A DNA stretch of 64,000 bases, from assembly GCA_033398695.1 (NCBI GenBank), contig CM065811.1:116607501-116671500 (forward strand). The letters run 5' to 3'. Each line of letters begins with the position of its first letter. The stretch's first letter is position 1. Made by a program: the position numbers and the translations under genes. Shown piece after piece: positions 56,535 to 64,000 of this stretch. The DNA is from Orobanche coerulescens. Taxonomy: Eukaryota; Streptophyta; Magnoliopsida; Lamiales; Orobanchaceae. Under the pieces are notes generated by a model. The model ran no database searches. It saw only the letters and a list, made by a program, of their open reading frames with translations, and had not been told where the DNA came from.

Positions 56535-57692
56535 TGATACGGAATCATTTGATATGAACGAAGAAGACGAAGTAAGGATCGATATAAATGACCTTACTAC
56601 ACGCCATGCACGGGCTACTACGTATTTAGGCGAGAAAACGGACATAAGACGTGGAGTCTCGGTCTCAGCCGTGTCATATAACACGGCCCGTGTCATGCTA
56701 TGCCGGAAGGTCGACAATCGGCCGGAAAATGGACGAACTGCCGGAAAAATCACCACCGGCCGGAAAATTCACCACCTGCCGGAACTGGCCGATCGCTGCC
56801 GACCACCACCTGCCAGAACTGGTCGATCACTGCCGACCGAACCCGGCCGTGTCATCCGACACGGCCCGTGCCGAGGTGTCCTGGATAATGAAATCTCGCT
56901 GCCGACCGAACCCGACCGTGTCGTCCGACACGGCCCGTGCCGACACAACCCGACCGTGCCAGGCGACACGGCCGAGTCACACTCTTCCGGATAGTACAAA
57001 TCCCGCTGTCCGACCAACCCGACCGTGCCAGGCGACACGGTCGAGTCCTGCCGAACATGTGCGCCCGCACATGCCGCCGCGGCCGTGCCGATCGGCACGG
57101 GCCGTGTCCGACAGACCAGCAAATGCCATTATTGCTGATTTTTTTTATTTTTTGTTGTTTTTCCTCCCCTCACATGTCATGATTAGACTTGCATGTTATG
57201 TGGGGTGTCTTATATTCATTTTGTTGTGTGATTCCCCCTCCCTTTGATTTGATTCCCTTGTATTTTATCTTGTTGTTTTATTTTTCAATTCAAGATCATG
57301 TGATCTTGTTTGATTCCTTAGTTGCTAGGAAGACTACCATGCTATAAGTAGTCTTGTTGATGCTTTCATTAAAAACATTGTATGTTGAAGAAATAAGAAT
57401 ACACTTGTGTTTTCTTGGTAAATGCTTTTCATCGAAACCTTGATTATAATTCGACGCGTTTTCGAGTTTTAATCGAATCAATTCTCAATAGGTCTTGAGG
57501 AAAGATTACCTTATCAAACTATAGGTCTAGTTTGATAAATCATTCATATTGTTCTTGTTTACGTAAGTCGAATTGCCCTACTTTCGGTTATTTCTTACGA
57601 GTGTTACATATATTCGAGTGTTGTGAGGATCATCTATATTTCCGCTGCATTACATACGAGTTTACATCCATTTTCATACGTAATTCGTATCA
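56535..57692 (+). repeat. 5' LTR of the CRM-type element
   Basis: 1,158 bp. A GC-rich, repeat-dense stretch (about 56690-57115) full of GACACGGCC / GGCCGTGTC in both orientations is followed by a TATA-like TATAAGTA at 57343-57350. The first 170 bp also serve, in the 3' copy, as the end of the pol frame. Confidence 0.92.
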
Positions 57693-57695
57693 TTA

Positions 57696-58979
57696 GTGGC
57701 ATCGGAGCCCAAGGCTATTTCCTTGGTAATTTTATTGAAGATTTCTTGTTCAAAACTATCTCTTGATTCTTGTTATGGATTTCTCCGATCCCGATTTCTT
57801 GATGAAACTCGGGACGCACTAAGCGGTCTACCGGAACCACGTATGCAAGCAAGACGCGGGGATGACACACGTCAAATACACCATGCGGATGAGTTTAAAG
57901 TAAACGAACTTCCGGAGTTCGTTGGAGGTACCGATCCCGAAGCTTATTTGGAGTGGGAACGAAAAATTGAACGCATGTTCGAATTCAAAGACCTTAACGA
58001 CGAGAAACGTTGCAAATATGCAATTCTTAAGTTAGGGAAGGGTGCTTCTCTTTGGTTCGAAGGAGTAAAGACGCGGAGAACTCGGGAGGGAAAAGCAAAA
58101 ATCCGTTCGTGGGATTCTTTAAAAAGAAAACTTCGTAAGAGGTATGTGCCAACATCACACCGGTTAACCTTATACCGGAAGATTGCTGACTTCATGCAAG
58201 GCAAACTAAGTGTCGGTGAATATATTGAAGAGTTCGAAAGTTTGGTCTTGATGGGAGAGCTAGAAGAAAACGAAGAACAAAAGATGTCCCGTTTTTTACG
58301 TGGCTTAAATAAAAACATAGCCAACACGGTGGAGTTATATCCATATGAAGATTTTGATACTTTATGTGGACTATGCATAAAGATAGAAGCCCAAAATAAA
58401 TTGAAGTTTTCAAGACCCGAATTTCCTTCCAAATTCGGGAATCCAAGTGCCGGTTCGAGTTCGGGTACTAAAAGCACCACACCAAGTCATGTCCCTGTCA
58501 CGGCACCTAAGACTCCCTACGTACCCAAAGAAACTAGTTTGGCGAAGGTACGATGTTTCAAGTGTCAAGGATTCGGCCATTACCAAAATGCATGTCCGAA
58601 CAAACGGGTGGTGACACTAAGAGAGGCTCTTGAGGTCCGGGAAGAATTATTGGCCGAGGACGAAGAAGAAAGACTCGGCGACGTGTTTGACGTAAATGCC
58701 GAAGAAGAAGAGGAGTGTGAGGCTTACAATGCTCCGGACTATGACACGAGTCTAGTCCTTCGCACTTTACAAGTCAAGACGGTTTCGAGGGACACGGAGC
58801 AACGAGATCAAATATTCCACACCAAGTGTCAAATTAAAGACAAATGGTGTAGTTTGATAATCGATGGAGGAAGTTGTACGAATGTTGCTTCAAGCGAGAT
58901 GGTGACAAAGCTCGGACTCATCACTACTACTCATCCGAAACCATACGCGTTACATTGGCTCGATGATGGGAGTAAGTGA
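57696..58979 (+). pseudogene. CRM-type gag and start of protease
   Basis: The frame is open from 57696, but its first ATG is at 57843; another ATG (57775) in a different frame, reading MDFSDPDFLMKLG, is the likelier original start, with an indel between. Gag has LPEFVGGTDPEAYLEWERKI (about 57907-57966), FKDLNDEKRCKYAILKL and LYRKIADFMQGKLSVGEYIEEF. The zinc knuckle CFKCQGFGHYQNAC lies at about 58555-58597. Protease opens with IIDGGSCTNVAS (about 58858-58893), the CRM form with DGG in place of DTG/DSG. A TGA at 58977 ends the frame; the next starts at 58976 and overlaps it. Confidence 0.85.
57697..57710 (+). other. Primer-binding site of the CRM-type element
   Basis: TGGCATCGGAGCCC starts four bases after the LTR; it resembles the Met-tRNA complement TGGTATCAGAGCC with two substitutions. 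Confidence 0.65.
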
Positions 58980-60738
58980 AAGTTTCGAAACAAGTACGGG
59001 TCGGATTAACTATGGGTTCGTATGGTGACAACGTACTATGTGATGTACTCCCGATGGATGCATGCCACATACTTTTGGGCCGACCGTGGCTATTTGATAG
59101 AGACGTTTTCATCGAGGAAGGAGTAACGAATATGAATTACGGGATAAAGGCAAGAAGATTGTGCTCAAACCAATGGCACCCCAAGCCATTCGATCGATGA
59201 GTTCTAATCAAATGGAGAAACCGAAGCTTACTATGTTTGCTAGTGAGAAAGAAGTAAGACACGCTATTGACGATGGCGAGCGTGTGTATTTATTAATGAT
59301 TAAAGAAACACGAGATGTTGACGTGATTGTGCAAGGCAAGAGAGATATCGATACCTTGCTACAAGAATTTGCGGATGTTTTCCCGGAAGACTTACCGCCG
59401 GGTTTGCCACCCTTACGTGGGATTGAACACCAAGTCGACCTTGTAGGGTGCATCACTCCCTAACAAGGCCGCCTATCGATGTAACCCCGAGGAGACAAAG
59501 GAGTTGCAAAAACAAATCGAGGAGCTAATGAACCGCGGGTACGTTCGAGAAATTTGAGCCCTTGTGCGGTTCCGGTTTTACTTGTTCCAAAGAAGGATGG
59601 GTCATGGCGGATGTGTATAGATAGTAGAGCCGTGAACAACATAACCATCAAATATTAGTTCCCAATTCCGAGACTTGATGATATGTTGGATGAGTTGCAT
59701 GGTTCGGTGATTTTTTCAAAGGTTGATTTGAGAAGCGGCTATCATCAAATTCGCATGCGGGAAGGAGACGAATGGAAGACGGCTTTCAAGACAAAACATA
59801 GATTATATGAATGGATCGTCATGCCCTTTGGCCTTACAAATGCGCCAAGTACTTTCATGCGATTAATGAATGAGGTACTTAAGCCGTTTTTGGGAAAATT
59901 TGTCGTCGTATACTTGGACGACATCTTAATTTATAGTCGATCATTGCAAGAGCATACCGGACACTTGAGGAAAGTCTTCGAGATCCTTAGGGATCAAAAA
60001 CTTTACGGGAAAAAGGAGAAGTGTTCGTTTCTAGTCGAGAGTGTAGCCTTTCTTGGCTACATCGTTTCTAAAGAAGGAGTGTCGGTTGATCAAACCAAGA
60101 TCGAGGCGATTAAATCTTGGCCTACGCCTAAAACCATCACGGAAGTCCGGTCCTTTCACGGACTTGCTTCATTTTATCGGAGGTTCATACGAGACTTTAG
60201 TACCATTTCTATCCCGATAACGGAATGCTTAAAAAAAGGACCGTTTGTGTGGAATGGGGCTGCCCAAGGGGCGTTTGAAAAATTGAAGGCGAAAATGTGT
60301 GAAGCACCTATCTTGGCTTTACCCGACTTTTCACAACCTTTCGAGGTAGAATGTGACGCAAGTGGAGTGGGTATTGGGGCGGTCCTCGTCCAAGGGAGGC
60401 GACCAATTGCCTACTTTTCGGAGAAATTGGGTGGGGCTCTACTCAACTATTGTACTTATGACAAGGAGTTCTATGCCATTGTGAGAGCTCTTGATCATTG
60501 GAGCCAATACCTTAGGCCGAAACATTTCATCCTACATTCGGATCATGAGTCCTTGAAATATATCAACGGCCAACTAAAGTTGAGTCCGAGACATGTTAAT
60601 GGGTGGAATTCTTGCAATCATTCCACTTTTCATCGAAGTACAAAGATGGCAAGAGCAACGTTGTGGCGGATGCTTTGTCTAGACGGTATGCCTTGCTCTC
60701 TACTCTTGACATTCGGTTGCTTGGGTTCGAAGCATTGA
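58976..60738 (+). pseudogene. CRM-type protease end, reverse transcriptase and RNase H
   Basis: The protease tail (58976-59200) has VLPMDACHILLGRPWLFDR. A linker frame (59161-59463) ends with FPEDLPPGLPPLRGIEH, the usual entry to reverse transcriptase. About 59464-59680 is broken by shifts and stops. From 59683 the palm reads [31 protein letters not shown] and the catalytic [13 protein letters not shown] at about 59905-59943. RNase H shows [27 protein letters not shown] and [11 protein letters not shown] (about 60345-60560). The frame shifts at about 60600 into the integrase frame. All catalytic Asp and Glu residues I can place are present. Confidence 0.86.
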
Positions 60739-61967
60739 AGGAGTATTATGATGGGGATGTAGATTTTGGTGAGGTTTTCATTCGGTGTAAATCTGGTCCG
60801 TTTGGAAAGTTTACGTTGCAAGAAGGATTCCTTTTCAAAGGGAATCGCCTATGTTTACCCAAACACCCGATTCGGGAATTATTAGTTCGTGAAGCTCACG
60901 GTGGAGGTTTGGCCGGTCATTTTGGTTCGGCCAAAACGTTGGAGGTCCTTAAAGAGCATTTTCATTGGCCGAAGATGCAAGTGAATGTACACGACATAAT
61001 TAATAAGTGTGTGACATGCCATATTGCTAAAAGTTCATTCAAACCGGGAGCATACATGCCTTTGCCGATTAGGAAGAGCGGGAAGATGTCTCAATGGATT
61101 TTATTGTTGCTTTGCCTCGTACTCAACGAGGAGAGATGCTATTATGGTTGTCGTAGACCGATTTTCGAAGATGGCTCACTTTGTGGCTTGCCACAAGACA
61201 GGGCGACGCGAGTAACGTCGCCGATTTGTATTTCCGAGAAATCGACGATTGCATGGGGTTCCAAAAACGATTGTTTCGGATCGGGACTCAAAATTCCTTA
61301 GTTATTTTTGGAACACCTTGTGGAGAAAGGTGGGAACCAAACTACTATTTAGCACGTCACATCATCCACAAACGGACGGTCAAACCGAGGTGACCAATCG
61401 AACGTTGGGCACATTACTACGTGGTCTTGTGAGCAAGACACAGAAGGATTGGGACTTGAAACTTGCACATGCGGAGTTCGCTTATAATCGTTCTCCTACT
61501 CATGCCACGGCACACTCTCCGTTCGAAGTAGTTTACGGACTAAACCCGTACATGCCGTTAGATCTAATTCCATTGCCAAGTGATGAGTTAGTGCACAAGG
61601 ATGCGGAATCAAAATTGAAATCGATGATGAAATTACACGAGCAAGTACGTAATCGAATCAAGGAAATAAACGAGGCTTACTAAAGAAAGTCGAACAAACA
61701 AAGAAGGCCGAGATTGTTCGAAGTTGGTGATTTGGTTTGGTTGCATTTAAGAAAAGAGCGATTTCCAAATAAACGTAAGAACAAATTAATGCCGCGAGCG
61801 GAGGGACCGTTTTAAGTAATCGCGAAAGTGAACGAAAACGCTTACAAATTAGAGCTTCCGGGAGATTATGGGATTCATGCAACCTTTAATGTTGGGGACC
61901 TCTCACCTTACATCGATGATGATGGAATTTCGGAATTGAGGACAATTCCTTTTAAAGGAGGAGGAGA
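60603..61967 (+). pseudogene. CRM-type integrase
   Basis: The end of RNase H ([17 protein letters not shown], about 60657) leads into integrase. The zinc region runs from H in EAHGGGLAGHF to [10 protein letters not shown] (about 60892-61035). The catalytic core is split over three frames: [17 protein letters not shown] (about 61138-61190), [15 protein letters not shown] (about 61270) and [14 protein letters not shown] (about 61370-61410). After a TAA at 61681, VNENAYKLELP and FNVGDLSPYIDDDG (about 61828-61920) form the C-terminus, and the frame stays open across the LTR border at 61968. I see no canonical chromodomain aromatic cage; CRM elements often have a CR motif instead, which I cannot place with certainty. 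Confidence 0.83.
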
Positions 61968-63142
61968 TGATACGGAATCATTTGATATGAACGAAGAAGA
62001 CGAAGTAAGGATCGATATAAATGACCTTACTACACGCCATGCACGGGCTACTACGTATTTAGGCGAGAAAACGGACATAAGACGTGGAGTCTCGGTCTCA
62101 GCCGTGTCATATAACAGGGCCCGTGTCATGCTATGCCGGAAGGTCGACAATCGGCCGGAAAATGGGAATGACTATAGGAAAAATCACCATCGGCCGGAAA
62201 ATTCACCACTGCCGAATCGCCGATCAGCGCCGACCACCACCGCCGGGCCGGCGATCGCTGCCAGAACCGGCCGTGTCATCCGACACGGCCGTCTTAGGTG
62301 TCTGGATAATGAAATCTCATTGCCGAACCGACCGTGTTGTCCGACACGGCCGTGCCGACACAACTTTGGCCGTGCCGGGCGACACGGCCGAGTCACACTC
62401 TTAGGATAGTACAAATCCATTGTCGACCAACCCGACCGTGCCAGGCGACACGGTCGAGTCCTGCCGAACATGTCGCCCGCACATGCCGCCGCGGCCGTGC
62501 CGATCGGCACGGGCCGTGTCGATCGGCACGGGCCGTGTCGATCGGCACGGGCCGTGTCCGACAGACCAACAAATGCCATTATTGCTGATTTTTTTTAATT
62601 TTTGTTGTTTTTCTTCCCCTCACATGTCATGATTAGACTTGCATGTTATGTGGGGTGTCTTATATTCATTTTGTTGTGTGATTCCCCCTCCCTTTGATTT
62701 GATTCCCTTGTATTTTATCTTGTTGTTTTATTTTTCATTTCAAGATCATGTGATCTTGTTTGATTCCTTAGTTGCTAGGAAGACTATCATGCTATAAGTA
62801 GTCTTGTTGATGCTTTCATTAAAAACATTGTATGTTGAAGAAATAAGAATACACTTGTGTTTTCTTGGTGAATGCTTTTCATCGAAACCTTGATTATAAT
62901 TCGATGCGTTTTCGAGTTTTAATCGAATCAATTCTCAATAGGTCTTGAGGAAAGATTACCTTATCAAACTATAGGTCTAGTTTGATAAATCATTCATATT
63001 GTTCTTGTTTACGTAAGCCGAATTGCCCTACTTTCGGTTATTTCTTACGAGTGTTACATATATTCGAGTGTTGTGAGGATCATCTATATTTCCGCTGCAT
63101 TACATAAGAGTTTACATCCATTTTCATACGTAATTCGTATCA
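61968..63142 (+). repeat. 3' LTR of the CRM-type element
   Basis: 1,175 bp; the purine tract aaaggaggaggaga precedes it. The GC-rich part (about 62130-62560) has lost and gained many short pieces against the 5' LTR, while the last 570 bp are almost unchanged. TATA-like TATAAGTA at 62793-62800. Confidence 0.92.
62501..62557 (+). repeat. Three tandem 19-bp units in the CRM-type 3' LTR
   Basis: cgatcggcacgggccgtgt repeats exactly at 62501, 62520 and 62539; the 5' LTR has one copy (57089-57107). The unit holds CGATCG and the self-complementary GCACGGGCCGTG-type core. Confidence 0.92.
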
Positions 63143-63695
63143 GAGAACTTTTATACATTCATTAATTTATCTTACATATTTATGTTAATGACGAATTTTA
63201 TAAATAATGCATTATAAAAATAAAATATTAGATGAAAACTCATAAAAAATATTTATTTTATTAACTTAACCGCACTAGATTGACCCACCCCGTTCTGTTC
63301 ATCACGAGGTAAGTCTGGGTCTTCAAGTACCCGCCCTCAACCGTCCCATTGCCAGTGGGAAGTGGGATGAAGTGAATAGACGAAGGGAGTATTGACATAT
63401 CGTGTATACTACAAAATACAAATCAAAGCTTTAATAATGACAACCACAAAGGTTAAGGCACCTCAAAACTTTTAGGAATAAAGTAATAGCAACTTAAAAG
63501 AAGCAATTTGAAGGAATGAAATAATAATAATAATATAGTAAAATATTGATCAAAAGAGTATAAAGTTATGAATTCCAACATACAATTTCTCATCAGGAGC
63601 ATAGTATAGTATAGCTTAATTTCATTCAATAATCTTAATGACAATTCTCTCCACACAAGGTGAAATTCAGACGCACCAAAAGTACAAACGGAGGT
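63143..63695 (-). other. Downstream region and probable 3' UTR of the CESA3-like gene
   Basis: About 550 bp between the CRM-type element and the CESA stop codon, AT-rich with no ORF worth calling. On the minus strand the first 100-150 bp after the stop are probably 3' UTR; AATGAAATTAAG (about 63618-63629) is a possible near-upstream polyadenylation element, not a canonical AATAAA. A small TA-rich tract (about 63515-63540) lies further on. Confidence 0.4.
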
Positions 63696-64000
63696 CTAAC
63701 AGTTAATACCACACAGTTCAACATCCGGACCCGTGACTCTGGTCGTGAAAGGGTCGACCCGCACCCACAACAAGGAAAAGATGGAAGCCAAGAGAATCGA
63801 CCAGACGACAACAATAGTCGGCGTTCGGTTCTGACGACCCATAAGTCCTTTAAGGAAAGGATAGAGATGGACAATCACCCAGAAAGCAAAGAACAATTTC
63901 CCGAACAGCGGACCCCATGACTGGTACCCACTGTTGATAGCATAGGAGATTCCAGCAACAACACCCACCATGTTTATGATGAGGAGAGTGGTCGGGGGTA
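63696..64000 (-). CDS. CESA3: Cellulose synthase catalytic subunit, CESA3-like, C-terminal end (partial)
   Basis: The last part of a CESA protein, open from the window edge (64000) to a TAG at 63696-63698, about 101 codons. CESA is the plasma-membrane processive glycosyltransferase that makes beta-1,4-glucan from UDP-glucose in rosette complexes. Visible are the final transmembrane helices: [38 protein letters not shown] and [19 protein letters not shown], with the conserved [11 protein letters not shown] and MGRQNRTPT between them. The end, [17 protein letters not shown], is closest to the primary-wall CESA3 form as I know it; CESA7-type ends share only GPD and CGINC. It has no lesions and its codon use differs from the retroelement remains, so it looks like a live host gene. 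The catalytic domain is outside the window. Confidence 0.88.
   Translation of the reverse strand, partial: PPTTLLIINMVGVVAGISYAINSGYQSWGPLFGKLFFAFWVIVHLYPFLKGLMGRQNRTPTIVVVWSILLASIFSLLWVRVDPFTTRVTGPDVELCGINC

Larger units (their letters stand above)
56535..63142 (+). mobile_element. CRM-type Ty3/gypsy chromovirus, both LTRs present
   Basis: LTRs 56535-57692 and 61968-63142 begin TGATACGGAATC and end ATTCGTATCA, with gagaa on both sides (56530-56534, 63143-63147). Internally: primer site, gag with one zinc knuckle, protease with the IIDGGSCTNVAS form, reverse transcriptase, RNase H, integrase. The protease form and LLGRPW, the VGDLSPY and LRTIPF ending and the reading frame that enters the 3' LTR all fit the CRM clade. 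The last 570 bp of the two LTRs differ at roughly nine sites by eye, so it is a young insertion. The coding region has several frameshifts. Confidence 0.88.

Noticed and set aside
56449..57247. Arg/Pro-rich frames of 180-200 codons in the CRM-type LTR (also 62084-62632)
   Set aside because: GC-rich repeat with few stop codons on either strand; the frames overlap each other and differ between the two LTRs.

Overview
This window is plant nuclear DNA, most likely from a eudicot. Almost all of it is nested LTR retrotransposons. The one recognisable host gene is at the extreme right edge: the last coding part of a CESA3-like cellulose synthase on the minus strand (63696-64000). The plant call rests on CESA, a Cassandra-type 5S-bearing sequence, Sirevirus, Athila, Tekay and CRM-type elements, and TATA-bearing LTRs. 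I see no prokaryotic features, tRNA genes, working rRNA genes or CRISPR arrays.

Layout. The left two thirds is one insertion stack. Its base is a Tekay-like Ty3/gypsy chromovirus on the plus strand: gag tail and pol at 17929-21732, and a 3' LTR in two pieces, 21768-22379 and 49585-51522. A Sirevirus-type Copia element on the minus strand (Sirevirus-1, 1-17928, left end off-window) cut its gag. Sirevirus-1 was in turn cut by an Athila-like, pol-less element (1533-10500, target duplication gaatc), and carries a Cassandra-like 5S-derived segment (16330-16710) where its gag start should be. The Tekay 3' LTR was cut by a tandem array LTR-gag-LTR-gag-LTR of a gag-only element (TR-GAG type, 22380-49579, one target duplication catac around the whole array). 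The middle LTR of that array was cut by a second Sirevirus (Sirevirus-2, 29281-40064, target duplication gattg), and the last LTR by a minus-strand Copia solo LTR (46186-48196, target duplication taatg).

From 51523 to 56534 there are older relicts: a decayed relative of the gag-only element, a Sirevirus-like LTR end, and two diverged LTR-like copies. A CRM-type Ty3/gypsy element with both LTRs (56535-63142, target duplication gagaa) sits about 0.55 kb beyond the CESA3 stop codon.

How the parts relate. The gag-only element shares LTR termini, primer-binding site, pre-LTR hairpin, gag zinc-knuckle region and an ACGTACGT palindrome cluster with the Tekay-like element, so a Tekay-type partner is the natural source of its reverse transcriptase and integrase. 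The Athila-like element keeps gag and protease but has no reverse transcriptase, RNase H or integrase. Both sireviruses and the Athila-like element carry a similar accessory ORF after gag/pol, and in two of them the sequence just upstream looks like a host-gene leader (TATA box or intron, then a splice acceptor at the ATG).

The most unusual single structure is the left end of Sirevirus-2. In place of a 5' LTR there is a 77-bp hairpin made from the LTR's own U5 end, lying directly inside the target duplication. It looks like a fossil of self-primed reverse transcription. All identities and divergence statements are by eye; no alignment or database search was run.
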